Positions 1-14,594 are shown, numbered from the stretch's first letter. The stretch is DNA of 64,000 nucleotides from Montifringilla adamsi (GCA_017590115.1 JAGGNK010013558.1:13505752-13569751); one strand, 5' to 3'. Numbers and translations are program-made. Notes: a model not told the origin generated them from the letters alone.

Positions 1-1034
1 TCAAAATTCTCTGCCAAAAAAGACAATGTTCTGTCACTGCTAGATAACTTCAAGATATTGTTTTCTATGCAGATGCAACTACAGTGTCTCTCTCAGCAGA
101 ACCACATTAAAAAAGCAGAGGAATAAAATTTTCTCAATTTCAAGATGGAATTGAAAGAGAAACAAGCATGGTCCTTGCTTAAAATAACAACAAAAGGCTA
201 ACAACGTCTCCAGAATAATTCTGATTATACCCAATAGTGTTTTTCCTTTTTTAATTTCTTCAGCATTCCTTGTTCTTTGAGCTAATTCTGCCACTCAGAC
301 CCCAGAGAGAATAAAGACTCAGCTGCATAACATTTAGTCAATACAGATAAGCTCACAGAAATATCCCCTGCAAAAATCAATGTGCAAATGCAAGCAGGAC
401 ATTCTGATCAGGTGGAATAAAGGTTGTACAAGGTTGCCAATTATTTTGGCTTCTCTTGTATTTCTGGAGTATTTATAAGCAAGAGAAATCACTTGCTGCC
501 TGCAAGAAAGGATCTAGCTAAAAACTTTGACCACTGTGCTACACTTCCTGACCAGCTTCATTCCAATAACATTGTGCAATTAATAATGCCATATAGTAGA
601 TACGATAAAATGCACGCAAGTGATTCATATATACTCACTTGAGCAAAAAAAATTTAAGCTGCTTTTGCACAGCAATTGATAATTTTTTTATAATTTGAAT
701 AGTTGCAATTTTTATTAAGATATAACAATGTGTATAACCAGAGAAAAACACAGTTTTCCAAAAGGTTAATTTTTCTAAGCAGTTGGCAAGTTTAATCACA
801 AAATTGGCTAGTGAGGGAAGAAAGTACACCAAACCAGTCACATTTTTTGCCATTTTTGAATGGCCAAAATAATTATCTACCCTCTTAAAAAAAAATTAAG
901 CATCCCTCTTCCTCTCCCAGAGTGCAGTGAATGTACTTTCAGTGTGAAATCTCCATTTCAATAGGACCATCTCTTTTCAGAGTAACACTGGGACATTTCA
1001 AACAATTATATAATCATTAAATTAAGCCCAAAAA

Positions 1035-1150
1035 GCTTCTTTAAGGTATTACTGCCATCACTGTATAGATGGCTAAAGTAACTACAAAACAGTTTAATGA
1101 CTTGCCTGAGACTGCACAGTAAACATTTGAGAAAAATGGAAAAATGATGA
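1035..1150 (+). repeat. MIR-like SINE relic
   Basis: The order of words matches the MIR core: a run like TATTACTGCCATCACTGTATAGATGG, read as short pieces (TATTACTGCC, TGTATAGATGG), then TTTAATGACTTGCCTGAGA and CTGCACAGTAA. The MIR consensus has the same order: a TACAGATG-type word, then TTAAGTGACTTGCC, then CACACAGCTAGTAA. Divergence is high, as expected for this ancient amniote family. Confidence 0.6.
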
Positions 1151-1315
1151 TTCAAAGAGTGCAAAACATTCATAGGGGTTTTTTTTTAAGCTGTTCACTG
1201 CCTGAAAAGCAATTACTGAGTGGTCCTCAAAGGATGCCATGAAGGATGCTTATCTCTATTCCTGAGCACTGAAAATTACCAGTGACAGACAGCAAAAAGG
1301 GATTGCAACCAGGAA

Positions 1316-1382
1316 AATAATAAAAAAATAAAATTTAAAAAAAAAAAGAAAAGAAAAAAAAAAGAAAGAAAGAAAGAAAGAA
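1316..1382 (+). repeat. A-rich tract with (GAAA)n
   Basis: An A-rich run with scattered T and G turns into about five perfect GAAA units at 1361-1381. It could be the tail of a lost retroposon, but I recognise no body 5' of it. Confidence 0.85.
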
Positions 1383-1871
1383 TTTGGTCTATAGAGCTCA
1401 TTTCTCTCCAGCTCACAAGGCAAATTTGTTGGCCTGAAAAGCATGCTCACTGAATTGCAGCTTTGAATGTATTTCTCATGGTGTGACTCCACAGCTGCAG
1501 AATCCCAGCTGCAATTAGGAAGCTGTAGGGCTGATCTTCCATCACTCCTGCACGCGCTCCTCTCCAGCGGTGGCCGTGGCAGCCTGCAGCTGGCCTGCCA
1601 TCAGCCCCAGCTGCTGCTGAGCAGCAAGGCAGTAACTGCAATTGTGTGTAAACAGCAGTAAAACATTCATTTCACAGGTGTGGGAACGGGCTGAAAGTGC
1701 TCAGTGTGGTTTCTGTTCAGCACTTCAGTCAGGTGAATACGACTTCCCTGGGAGAAGTCACAGAAAGGGGTTTTACACCATCAGATGGGGAGGGGGAATG
1801 AGGTGAGTGCTAAGTGTTCAAACAGCCAAAAACATAATCACTGAATTACAATGCAAAATCACTTTTGAGCC

Positions 1872-1888
1872 AAAAAAAAAAAAAAAAA
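1872..1888 (+). repeat. Poly(A) run, 17 bases
   Basis: An uninterrupted run of A. No retroposed body is recognisable on its 5' side. Confidence 0.8.
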
Positions 1889-4800
1889 CCCTCAAGATTC
1901 CAGTTGTGAGCCATTCTCCAAAGATTAAAGATCTGGATGGTGCCCTCTTCTCATATTTGTCTGAGAGGAGTCTCATGACTTTCTGCAACTCTTAAGAAAA
2001 AATACTGCATCAAATGGTTCACAGATGCTAGGGAAGAATTAACAGGATGATAGCTTACATCCAAACCCATAAATTCTTTCCTTCCTCAATATTCAAGTTG
2101 ACCCTAAATTACCCATTTTGGTGAATCCTTCGAAGTCCAGCCTCTAAAGGGTAAAGCTCTCATTCAGCTAGTGTAAATCTAAAGTAATTTCACCACTAGA
2201 AGATGCTGACAAAATTAAAAGGACTTAGTGATTAACATCCACTCAAACAATCATTTATTGCTTAGTTTTGTTTGACCTGTGGCATGTGGCTATCCCATCT
2301 TTCCCTTCCCGGATCCCCCAATAAAGGGATCCAGGAGGGATCCCCTGAATTCTTTCTCTTCTCTTTCTTTTAGAGAAGAAAAAGCTGTTGAGATTCAAAA
2401 TAGATCTCATGGGCAGCAACACACCGACACAGCACACATCTCTCCACTGCAGGTTTTCATTTCAAGCTTCCAATGCTGCTCAGGAATTTCACATCTCATT
2501 ATTATGTAGAGAAAACCAACCCTTCACCTCTCAAAGGGTTAAGCAAGCCTTGAAAGAAAAAAACAAACCAACAGTACTCAAAATGTTGAAAGCTGTCACA
2601 TCAAAGACAAGACAAAAAATATTCCACCAACCATCCTCTGCAAACACACCTCCTCTCTTTCAGTTTCTTGCAAATGTAAAGCTCCAGAAGAAGAGGAGCT
2701 GCTCTACTATAAACTGTTGTCTAAGTAACATAAAGACATTAACTAAGCCAGGAGGTCTTTTGTAGATAAAGATGAGGCGATGTAGTTGAGGAGCTGCCAG
2801 TTCCCTTCCTGCCTCTTACAGGTTTGTCCCTTTACCTGCCTAACGGGCAAAGCATCAAGGAAAAGTTCCCCTTGGAAAGGGTTTTCCTGTTCTGACAGTG
2901 CTGGCACTCATGGCACAAGAGGCATTGGCTACTGCTGCAACAGTTGGGAAGGAATGCCAGCCCCAGCACTGGGAGCAGACTGTTTATCACTGGCACCAGA
3001 AAGCTGCTGGAATGGGAGGACTTGGGCCCAGCACTGCCAAAAGGGGATGTTTGGCCTGGCAGTGGGAAGAAAAAGGGATGCCACAGGGCTGTCCTAACTT
3101 ATGCTACTGGCACTACTCCCTGGGTAGAGCTCACTGCCTTGAATTGGCAGAAAGACCTCAGAGCTCAACCCTTCTCTCCCCAAATGATTCTTCAATCTGT
3201 CACAAAGAACAGCTAATGGACATTGAAAGGAAATAGGTGATTTTTTTTTTCCCATGCTATGGAGATTCTCCAATATACAGTTTAAATTTCCCCTTTGGAA
3301 GAGAAAAGGTACAAGCAGGACTTAACCTAATTTAAAGATCTCTGCTGTTGGCCTACAAAAGGAACAGCATCATTCAGTAGTGAGAGACTGATTTACTGTC
3401 ACCATTTATTCCAAGAACCTTGTTTACTCTAATAAATCCTTATGCTCTTGCCTTACTCCAGAGGACAAATAATCACCAGGTCTTCCTCCTCTAACAGGGT
3501 CAGGAAGATAAATGCCCAAAGCCACTCAGCCTTGCAGACAGCGACAGCTTTGGGCTTTCATGGTGTTCCTTCACAGCTACTTCTGCTCATGCTATGGGGT
3601 CCTCCAGGGATGATTTGTCACAGCCCATAGCAAGTTGCCTAACAGTTCCTCACATAATTCAGTGACAGGTTACATCATTGTTTCTCCTGAAGTGCCTCAG
3701 GGGGTCTCCTCCTTCTTGCTTTTCCTTTGCCAGCTTCCACTCACATCTACCATCTCAGCAGGGATGTTATTTGAAGCAATGACAAAGTTTTGGAACATGT
3801 TCCAAGGTAAATTAGTTTGCATCTGTTACAAGTTCTGCTATAAACTATACTCTCATCCCACAAAAAACATCCAGAATAGAAAACTTTTAAAGACAGTGGA
3901 GGCTCAAAGACCCCAGTGGTTTATTATTGACCTAATCTCTCCCTTAAGAAGCTAAAGTAATCTTGCTGCAGCAGCAGTTTGGGAGATACCACTTGAATAA
4001 AATAATGATAGGAATAAACTCAGAGAAATCCCTTTTCTTACAGGCTGTTAAATCCTCCTGAAGCAGGGGAAGTGTCAAGAATAAAGCTTAGGACAAATGG
4101 CTGGATATATTTTTTACTTTCATATGTGTAAAGTAACTCAAGAGCCTTGAAGGAAAGAATCACTTCCTTGGGTATTCTGATTCAGTGAGCTAAGTTGAAA
4201 ATCATTCCAAAACATGTTTCCCATCATTACAAAGGGACATTTGAGTCAACTATGTTCTCAAAGTATTATTTACATCCACTTCTCAGGATTTCATCAAATG
4301 CAAAGTGACTACACTGATTGAATGGACACAGCTCCTTAATTGCATTCAGAAAAGAGAGCTGCTTGAATTTTATTTATTTACTTGCTGATTTATTATTATT
4401 ATTTAGCTGTCTGCTTCCAACAGCAAATAAGTCTTTGCTGCTCCATTAACCTGATCACATATCTGTGTTTCAAACTCAGCCCAGAATGTCCACACAGGAA
4501 ATATCTCTGCAACACTTGGGGAGGCCATGTCCTGCATTTTATGGCCAAATCGTGGGTTACATTCTTAACAAACACCCGGCCAGGTTTCCTACACAGTAAA
4601 TAGATATTCTCCAGGAGATTGTGTGTGCACATCTAACATCCTAGCAAGAGCTGCAATGGCAAGGGAGCATCAGCACATATCTTCCTTTTGCTGTTCCCAA
4701 AAGAGAAGTTTCCTTGCCATCACAATCCTCACACACAGTGTTTGCTACTTGCTGCATTGCATCTGCCAACAGATGTTTGAGCCAGATGTTTCACTGCCAG

Positions 4801-5976
4801 TTTCTGATTGGTTCACAAAGCAGAGAGCATGTTCTTCAAACAGAGGGATTAAAAACAAGAAAAAACAAAACCAGAAGAACCCAAAAACCAACAGGAGATA
4901 TTTACACAGCACAACTGGGTCACACTGCCAGTTACCAGCAGAGCAATTGTGAATTTATTGTGAATTTCCAGTGGGGTGTAGGAAAACAAGATCCAGTCAT
5001 AAGGTACATAGGTTGACCAGCTTGCCCTTCAAGCTAAAGGCTGTAGAAATGCTTCACACAATGTTACTCAGAAGACCATCTAGACAGCTATTTACCATTT
5101 CCTGAAACAAGAAAATTAATCAAACCACTGTTCTCCTATTTTGTATGACTGGCCAGCAGAATATGCATTTTCAAAACATTCACCAATGCCAAAGACATCC
5201 CTGTTAGAATTCAGGGTATGATGCTACATATGAAAATCAGCCCTTTAGAACAAGGCAATAACAATTCTTATTCCTTCTGCTCCTGGGCATAAGATTACCA
5301 CAGCAAACTTAGTAAGTTTCCCTTACCATCCCATCATCATTAGAATGGCCTGCTCAGGATTCAGTATTGACACTTGGTGTACCCTATTTAATCTGATGAT
5401 GACTACAAATGTCAGGCTTTGTCCTCTTGGACCAGGTTGCCATGTGATGCCTGTCAGTTCTTTACTATGCTTTTTCACCTTCCTTTCATCTGCTACTGCA
5501 TTGCATGGTGAAGAAGAAAAGATATTTTCTTTCTGTTGCCTATAAACATCTTCATTGCACTTCAAAGTAGCAGGGGGGAAATAATTACAAATGGTGAAAA
5601 GCATTGCTCAAAACAAATAAAAGGAGGAAAAAATGAACCCTTCTCTTTAGTGAATTGATGCATCAATATATATATTTTAACATGGCCTTTCAATAACCAG
5701 ATGTACTGCAAATATGTCACAGGTAATTTTGAATAAATAAGGTGATCTTCTTTCCAAATGTACCACTAGCAAATCTGACACAATATTTTTTTCAAATCCA
5801 GAAATTATATACAATATTCATTCCTGTTCCCTACTAGACACTTATCTTTCTTTTACCTCCAGGTAGGACAGCTTATAAAAGTAACTCCTTTCCCAAATCC
5901 CTACTGGAAGCAAAAGAAATATTGTGTTATAATCAGCTCCACACAGACAAATGTTTTATTTGTACCACACAACTAA

Positions 5977-6002
5977 ATATATATATATATATATACACAC
6001 AC
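5977..6002 (+). repeat. (AT)n(AC)n microsatellite
   Basis: About nine AT units pass into four AC units. This is a normal AT-to-AC microsatellite transition and probably length-polymorphic. Confidence 0.9.
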
Positions 6003-6994
6003 TGGTTAATTTTATCTAAATAAAAACCACAATGTGGCTTTAAATTATTTAAAATTCTTTTCTCAACCTGCTGAGGTATTTTTAATTGTTTGCGATGAGA
6101 GACACCAAATGCAGATTCGGAGAGTGAAACCCCAGAGAGGTTTACAGTAGGTCATGGAATCCTGGGGCCCTTCCCTAGATACTGCAGATAAATGGATTAT
6201 TACTAACACAGATTTTAAAAGAAATGATCAATGACAATTTCATTTCACTTAGCCAAAAGAATTTCAAGGAGGAGAAACAGAGAAATCTGCTGCGATTTTC
6301 AAGTTTGATGGCTGCTCTTCTCTTGTAAATTCCTCCCCACTACCACCTGTTTCATACTTGTCATTAATATCATAATTACTGAACTGTTAGTCAGAGAATT
6401 TACAAGCACTACCTATTATTTCTTAGTGATTAAGGGAAAATGCCATAGAAATGAAAATTATGGTTTGGAAGATATAAACCCAGGAATCTTTTTCCTGGGA
6501 TTTGAGCTTGTTCCAGATCTGAGGAAAGTTTAAACTACACTAAAGATTCTGAATGCTATTAATTGGACCATATAACACTCTATCATATTTAATATAAAAC
6601 AGTCTACATAAGTAATAGGGGGAAATATTGTAATAGCACAGGCCAACAGGGAGCAAAGCTACTTAATGAATTGAAAAGGAAGAATTATTTTACAAATGCA
6701 GGAGAACTACTAGGCCAGTTTCCCCAGACTGAGGTATATTGTCAGAGCAGCAGAGGGAGGCCAGAAAGGGAAACAAGGCATAATACCCATCAGAACAGGG
6801 TAAACTGAGAATAGCTGACATAAAGCACACACTTTTTCAACAAGTACTGCAGCTCCTAAAATACATAGTACCCTAAATGACTCATGAAATCTTGGGTACC
6901 AAATCTAGGTAATAATTAGTCTGCCTTAGAACAGCTGGAGAAACCTTCTCATATGCTGTGTGGAAGCTGCCCACTCTGAACTACAGTATTTTGT

Positions 6995-7635
6995 GATCAT
7001 AGAGTGGTTTGGGTTGGAAGGGACCTTCAAGGTCATCTTGCTCCATCCCCCTGCCATGGGCAGGGACATACTCCATTAGACCAGGTTGCTCCAAACCCCA
7101 TCCAACCTGGCCTTGAACACTTCCAGAGATGGGGCATCCACAGTTTCTCTAGGCTGTGTGTTCCAGCACCTCACCACCCTCAAAATTTCGAATTTTTTTC
7201 CCCTAACATCTAATGTAACCTTACTGTCTTTAGTTTGAAGCTATTCCCTTTTATCCTGTCACTCCAGGCCTTGTAAATAGTCTCTTTCCTGCTGGCTTCC
7301 TTCAAGTACTGAAAGGCCCCAATTAGATCATTCCAAAGCCTTTTCTTTCCCATTTCTCTTATTTTTTCCTCATAGCAGAGGTGTTCCAACTCTCTAAACA
7401 TCTTGGTGGGCTCCTCTGGGCTTGCTCCAGCAGGCTGATCTTCCTGGGCTAGGGAAGGAGGCAGCTCTGCAGGTGGGGTCTGACCTGAGTGGAGCAGAGG
7501 GGCAGAATTCCCTCGCTTTTCCTGCTGCCCACGGTCCTCTGGATGTGGCCCAGGATGTGTCTGGCTTTCTGGGCTGCCAGAGCACATGGCTGGGTCATGT
7601 CCAGCCTCTCAGCCACCAGCACCTGTTTTTGTTAA
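6995..7635 (-). mobile_element. CR1 LINE, 3' end, minus orientation
   Basis: About 640 bases follow the avian CR1 3' end read in reverse complement. It starts TCATAGAGTGGTTTGGGTTG and continues GGAAGGGACCTTCAAGGTCA, CCTGCCATGGGCAGGGACA, ACCAGGTTGCTCC, CATCCAACCTGGCCTTGAAC and CAGCACCTCACCACCCTC. Further in are TGTGTCTGGCTTTCTGGGCTG and a CCAGCACC near 7617. Only the terminal reverse-transcriptase coding part and 3' UTR are present; the 5' truncation is typical of CR1. Many small differences from consensus, and no intact coding frame. Its right limit is approximate. Confidence 0.93.
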
Positions 7636-10600
7636 ACCCCATTGACTTTCCATGGGTCACTGCTCAAGCTTGCCCTGGTCAATGTCGTTCTTTGAACCCA
7701 TCTGACAAAAATGAACTGATTTCAAAGAGTCTCTCTACTACCAGGAAACAACAACAAATATTTCTCTGAACAGTCTCCACCAGTAATGATAAGCAATGAC
7801 CATGGAGCTTCCAAGGTCCTTGGTCCACATCATGCTAAAGAGGAACTTTAAAAAAATCCTCGTGGATTACCAAAGCAAAAATAAATAAAGATGAAATGTG
7901 AGAGACTGGGAGACAAAAGCCAGAAGGAGAACTGCATGGGGAGAGAGACATTCACAGAGAAGGAAAGGGCAAAAGTTTAAGGCAAAGAGAGACAGATTCT
8001 GAACCGAAAAGAAATTAGGATATAACTCCCTGTGGGAGTAAAGCAAGAGAAAAAACACCATATGCTGGGATAACAAGGAAAAACAAGCAAAATATTTACA
8101 TTTCTTTTCACATAACTGAAAAGGTATAAATCATAAGAAAAACCAGCTTGGTACTCTGGGGGTTTCTCAGTATTGTTTTGTTTACACACAGAGACCCAGG
8201 ACTTTGCTTAGAGCATCTTCCATTAGCTCTACAGAGCAGAATTACAAATGAGAAACCAGATCATTCTCTGGAAATGATGCTAATATCAGTCTCCTATGGT
8301 TAATAAGCTTCTGCACTGTGGAGGTTTTGGCTGAAAGTTCATGTTGCAAATCCAAATAGCACTGGGCAAACATCAGATTGGAATCCTGGAAAAAATGCCA
8401 AACTCTTGCACCAAAAACCAAGAAAGATGAGAAAAACAACACTCTTATCATTTGACAATGTTGCTTTTCCTTCCCTGTTTCCTGCAAATACTGGAAAGAA
8501 TCTAATTTTCAGTACACTCCTTGTTACCAAAAATCCTAACACAATTTATAGACTGTAATTATAAACCAGACAGTGAAACATGAAGAAACTGAAGACAACA
8601 GCTGTTCTCCAATTCAGAGCTAAGAATAAATTTTCAGTCCCAAAAAGCAATTACAGCCTCCAGGACCTTTAAACCAGAGAAAAAAGTGAAAATCAAAGTC
8701 AAAGGCTGAGATGCCAGTCCATCATTTGTGCCTGTAAGCTATTGACAGATTGCTCCATCAGGTTACAAGATACTGACATCATTTGTCTCTTACTGAAATG
8801 CAGCTAAAACATTCAAATATAATAAAGTGACACCTCCACATCATGTTGGAAGGTAAGCAAGAAACAGCTATCAACCAAAATTAGTTCTCCAAGGGAGGCA
8901 ACAGCACAGTGTTTGACACATCATCAAGGATTACTGCCCTATTTAACAAGATTCCTCTGATGACAAGTAATGACAAAAGTGATGGCTCATAGCCTGGGCT
9001 ACAGATTTTGCAGACCAAAGCAGAAGATGCCACATGGCTTTGCTCCTCCTCTGAAGGCAGTACACAGGGCTCACACTTCCAAGGGTTGTCTGAGTTTAGA
9101 GAGAATTCAACATCCAGAACAGAATTATTTAAAAGGTCTCACAACTGGAGTAAACATTAACCTTTATATAATCTGAAAATACATCTTCTTGTCATAGCTG
9201 CTCTGGATTTTATTTTATTGTTGTGGGGGGTTTTTTCACCTATTCTGTGTTAGGAATGCACACTGAAAGCAGAATACACTACAGCATTCTACCAGTGCTC
9301 ACTGCAGTGAGCTGAAGGGTCATGGAGAGACACATGGAGGGTATAGAGATGCTTTTCTTCACTCTATTGTTTCTTATGACTTCCTACATTAAATGAAACT
9401 GGAATTTAGAATTCCTCCCTGCTTTGCTTGTTCATCTTTTCTCCCAGCTTAACCTTTCTTTTTCAGCCTTACCCTTAGGATTTCCTACCCCTGGCTATGC
9501 CATTCCAAGCACTTCTTTTCTCTGTACTCAGCCAGGTCTGCCTCACTGTCACTTCAGCCGTAGGAGTTAGCAAAATTGGCTGCTTTGATTAGAAATCTGT
9601 GAGTGGAAAGCAGATAATAGCCTGGTTCTTTACACCTGATCTCCCAGTGAGGGGTCATTGATGGGGGTCAACAGCTGAAATAAGTGTCTCATCACATGAA
9701 GAGTTTGTGAAGGAAAATCCACACTGTCAAATGAAGTGGAGCACAGCAGCACTGGGAGCTGGAGGGGCCTGACTTATCTATATATTTGGGTTGGTTTGAG
9801 TTTGGAAAATTTTACTCTAGGAAGGAGCTTCCAGGAACTGTAGAACCTGAAGTTCTGCTCTGAACTGCAGAACAGATGCACCTGAGGGACTGGCAACTCC
9901 ATCCTCCCAGAAACGGATTTGCCAAAGGGGCAAGAGAACCTGTAAGCACCCCCCCTTCTCCAAGGCTGTGCTCTCATCCCTGCAATCAGGCTGCAGGAAT
10001 AATCCGGAAGCAAGGGGATTTCCTTAAGCCAGTTCACTGATGGGCTGTGATTAAATTATCTCTAATTAATTTGTTGATTGACACTTGTAACATGAAGACC
10101 ATCCCAGATAATTTGACACTGGCCATTGATGAATCATCAAGTTAAAGCCTTTACTTTAAATATGACTGTTATGAATGAAATGTCACATAGTGACATTTGA
10201 TATTTTGCACCAATTACTACTGTGCATGTGGGCACATAAGCACCATTTAAGCAGAGTCAGACTCAGGCTTTTAGGAGCTCAGGGATCAAAAGAGACAGAC
10301 TACTTGTCTTGTCTAGGTTTATAGACTACACAGCTATTGAGAGTCCATTAATCATGTAGAGGAAAAAACAGCCATTATGGCTAATGAAAAAGAGAGATGG
10401 AATCAAGGAGGTTGAAATGGACAGGTGCCTGTTGTGCCACACAACCTTTCATCCTCCTGAACAGCCACTGGTGCATGTGTCAATCTGAAATGAATTTAAA
10501 AAAAAATAAAGAGCTACTGTTGGGTTAAATGTGACACAGAGAGAAGTCTGAGATAAGTCACACACACTCCAACAGTGGGAGACAGAGTTGTGAAAGCTTG

Positions 10601-11697
10601 TCCCATTACTATTTAACTTGAATGGTCAAAACAAGTAGGAAATATCCTACAGACAATGATCCTGTGTCAGGTGTGCTGAGAGTCAAAGCCCTGTTCCTTC
10701 CCTCAAGACTCTTTTGTCACCCTTACCTTTAAAACACCTTTTGTACCACTTTGCCTGTGCTTCCCACATCTCATACATGCAGGAAATTACAGATCAGGAC
10801 TTTCATTCCGCTGCATTTCAGACTCAAACTATCAGAGGTGAAAGGAAGAAAGAGAGGGAATCTGAGGAAAGAGGGAAAGTCTGGGGATGTATCAGGGGAC
10901 AGAACTAGCTTCCAGTCCAAAACATGGTGCTAAACAGGCTTCCTTTAGAGAAAGATTAGATGTTTAGAACTAAACTTCATGGCTTTTTGAAAACTTTTGT
11001 CTTCATGATTTTTGAGACAACTGTTGAAACTGAGGTTTATTCTTGACAAAGATGTAAAACTGGAGTACTTCAGAAGTTTCAACAGAAAAAGACTTTAAAA
11101 TTCTCAACTCAAGACTCAGAGGCTATAATGCCCATGAGAACATGCACTTCCAGCTTTCTTATTTTCTCTTTTGAGCACACCATTGACCCTACCTACAGCT
11201 TCCCCCAGCTGTTTGTGTAGCTGCCTCTCATTTTGGAGAGTGTGTTGAGAGGAAGCCAGCATGATGGATAACAGGAGTCCTTTGACATACCGTGTCATTT
11301 ATCACATAACAGCCTCAATCCTGCTAAGGTGGCCTTCTCCATATGTCACTGTCAGCTTCTGTGCCACCTCAATGCATCAAAAAGAAAAGTTTGAATATGA
11401 AGCACTGTAATTCCTAAGTCACAGCTCATTGCAGCTTTCCAGACATGAAGAACCATTCTGTCTATCTGCCAGCTTGTTTGTTTAATTTTCACTGTCTCAC
11501 ATATGTGAGAAATTAAGTCTTCAGTGTGGAAGAAAACCAGAAAAAGTCAGAGGTCTAGCAGAGGGAAGGAAGATAAAAATCTCTAATTCCATCAGGAATC
11601 CAATGTGTCATTTTGAAGTGGAAAAAGAAAAGGCAGCCTATGACCAATAGGTACTGGGGAATTAGTAAGAATACTTCCTTCTTGCCACTCAAGGAAA

Positions 11698-11735
11698 GAG
11701 GTTCTCTAATGGGCTCAGAGGTTCTCTAATGGGCT
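11698..11735 (+). repeat. 20-base tandem duplication
   Basis: GAGGTTCTCTAATGGGCT occurs twice at a spacing of 20 bases with no mismatch over 18. It is a recent slippage-type or replication duplication. Confidence 0.85.
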
Positions 11736-14594
11736 GATGTAAATGTAGCAAGGTTAAAGCAATGCAGACAAGCTCCTGAACTCGGCTGCCTAATGGACAC
11801 CTATCTCATACCTTCTGCCACTTGAAGGGTACAAAATGCACTGAAGGCTTCCAGGAAAGCCTCTTGAGATTATCCAGCAGGTCCTGCTTTGGGCTACCTC
11901 AATTAATCAGAACTCACCCATCAGTCAAGATTTCAGCAAGTCAGCTCCCAGGGGACACCTGAGAACACAAACAAGAGGCTGGAGCCTCTGCTCCTCTCTG
12001 TCCTGCTGACACAAACCCACAAGTCTCTGTGCAGTCTCATGAGCTTTACCACAGATGGCAGTGGGAGCATGAGCCACCCACACTTTTCCATGAGCCTGAA
12101 GGGATGTAGCCTGGCTCAGGTTAATTAAGTTTAATATCAAGTTTGAGCTGCCTGGAGCACTCACACCTCATCTGGAGTTCTCTTCCCCTCTCTGGTGTGA
12201 AATAGTCAAGGCCATCATTCTTCATTTCTAGTCTGAAAACACTCCTGCAACAGGGTAAGATCCCTTTTCTCAGCTTGCTCTAACAAACCTCCCTCACCCT
12301 GCCCTGCTCATAGCCCAGTCTCTGCAGAGCACCCCCTGCACCATCAGGGCATCCGTGACTCTCCAGGTGAGTCCAGAACAGGCTCAGTTTTAGCTCCTTG
12401 AGTGACCCATGACTGAGCATAGCTCCCACACCAAGCCAGGAAAATCACCCTACAACACACCCTGTCTGTGAATTACCACTTAGAAAGTCTAAGTTACAAC
12501 CTTCCTTTTCACATTCTTTTAGCAGCTAACACAGCTTACATTCCTGGCCCAAACTTACATGAATCCGAGACTCATTTCCCAGGTTAGATAAATTTGCATA
12601 TTACATTTCAATGATTCACAGATTCCCCCAGCATGAATGGTGTTAAACTCCAAGAATCAAGATACCATTTCGGATCATAATAAGTGACTTAAAATATACT
12701 GTTTTCCACTTCCTTGGGTCATTGTCATATAATCTTAATATATTTCCATTTGATATTGTTCCCTTCCAAAAGGGTCACAGGCAAGCTGCAGCTTGAAAAT
12801 TCATCAATGAACCTTTATTATGCTAAACCTTAATAACATTATTAATATGATGGAACTTAAATACAAGTTTTTTCCCCAGGAACTGTTTACTGACAAAACC
12901 TCATCCTTCTGTGACATTCACATTGCTACTGTCCTTTCCTGACATCTACTCTTTCTTAAAGAACCACAGAAGGGATATTAAACACAATCTTCGTTCAAAG
13001 CAGTATTTCCACTAGTCATAAGTCAGATGACTCAAAAGTTCCTATTTTTAGTGAGAATTTCAGTGTGCTGAAGATTTTTGAGCAGTTTAGCTTCAGCCCA
13101 AATAGCCTTCAATTTCTGTGTCAGATTGGACATCTCCATCCTCTCCTGAACATTTGCAGTAGATGCTCTATATAGATACATTTAAAACGGGAAAAAATAA
13201 GAGCCTATTGAGCATTCAGAAAGCCGATGAGCTAAGTCACTAAAAACCCCTTTAAAGGCCTTTGTAGTCCTATAGGCAGCTCTCTCCCTGAAGCTGCAGG
13301 ATGGGGCTCTGAATCAACAATATTGCTTCTCCTATCCTTTGTCTTTCAGAGTTTGGCATAAAGACAGACTTGTTTATGTGCATGTAGGGAAAGTAGGAAG
13401 CACAAGAATGATCATTCAGCTAGGGGCAAGCCTGGGTCATTATTTGGGCCACTAGGCAATGGGGTTGAGTTATGGCTTGCCATGACAGTATCCTAAATAA
13501 CTGTTAGCAGGAAATATTATCTTACATTACAGAAACAATTACAAGAGTTAACCATTTGGAAAAGGAAATCATGCTGCTGAAGAAGTGCCATTCAGTCACC
13601 ACAGCTCACATTCCTCAGATTAAAATAGAAATTTCAAAGGGAAAAGAAGATAAATCAATCCAAGTTTATGTCCAAGTAATGCAACATGTCTTTAGGGTAG
13701 CACACACCAAAACATATGCATATTTGCACAATATTTGTTGCTGATTTGCACAAACCCATTCCTGTAGGATGAACATCATAATTGAAAATGAGAGCACAAA
13801 TAGCCACTTAAATGCCTAAACCACAGCTTGAGTAATTGTGCATGCACACACATATCTGTTTTTCAAGCACAACTGCATCCTTTCAGTCCTGGCAATCTGG
13901 ATCAAAATGGTTTCTATTAACACTATATATGCATTTACATGCATAGAATACTGTATCATTTGGACCTCAGAGTTTTTGGCAAACCTCAAAGCTAGCTCCT
14001 TATTTAGGTTTCCATGAGGTTTAAGCAAGAATTAGCAATGACAGAGTCATTCCTGCACCATAGCTAGTTTGTGGAGAATTAGATATGTACTCTTTGGGGA
14101 CCAATCCATCTGGGACTGCATATAAAATAATGGTTTCAGAGCTGCCACATGTGTTTCTCAGAGATTAATAAAATACTCAGGGAAAAACACAAAACTGAAG
14201 GGGGTTGAGTGCACCTAAGTGATTTCTTTTCTGTGCTTTGCAAAATCTGCTGCAGAGCTAGAAATTGGTTGCCACAATTTCTACCCAATGGCCTGAAAGC
14301 AGAAACCCACGACACTCACAAAGCAATGGGTCCATCTGCTATGAAAGAAAAAAGTCCAAAAGAGGGACAGTGAGCAATGCCCGAAAGCAAAGCCGGTGCT
14401 TTGTTATGGCACTTGGAGACGAAAGATATAACAAATTAACTTCTGTCATTAGTCCACACTTTCAGAACAGACACTCATCACTTAAAACACAGAGAGAGCT
14501 ATGAACACTGTCAAAGCCAGTTCATTAGAGAATGATCCACTCCAAGTGGACTCCAAAATTGTGTGGGATCTGCTGCTTCAGCTGCATCCCTACA

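Noticed and set aside
1560..1600. CHGHRW in a minus-strand frame, resembling the zinc-ligand motif DFHGHS of the missing AGBL1 exon
   Set aside because: The flanking residues do not fit the family (no FCDF before or KKNVF after), and the GC-rich composition makes the match trivial.
7210..7587. 125-codon minus-strand open frame
   Set aside because: It lies wholly within the decayed CR1 copy and reads its 3' end out of functional context.
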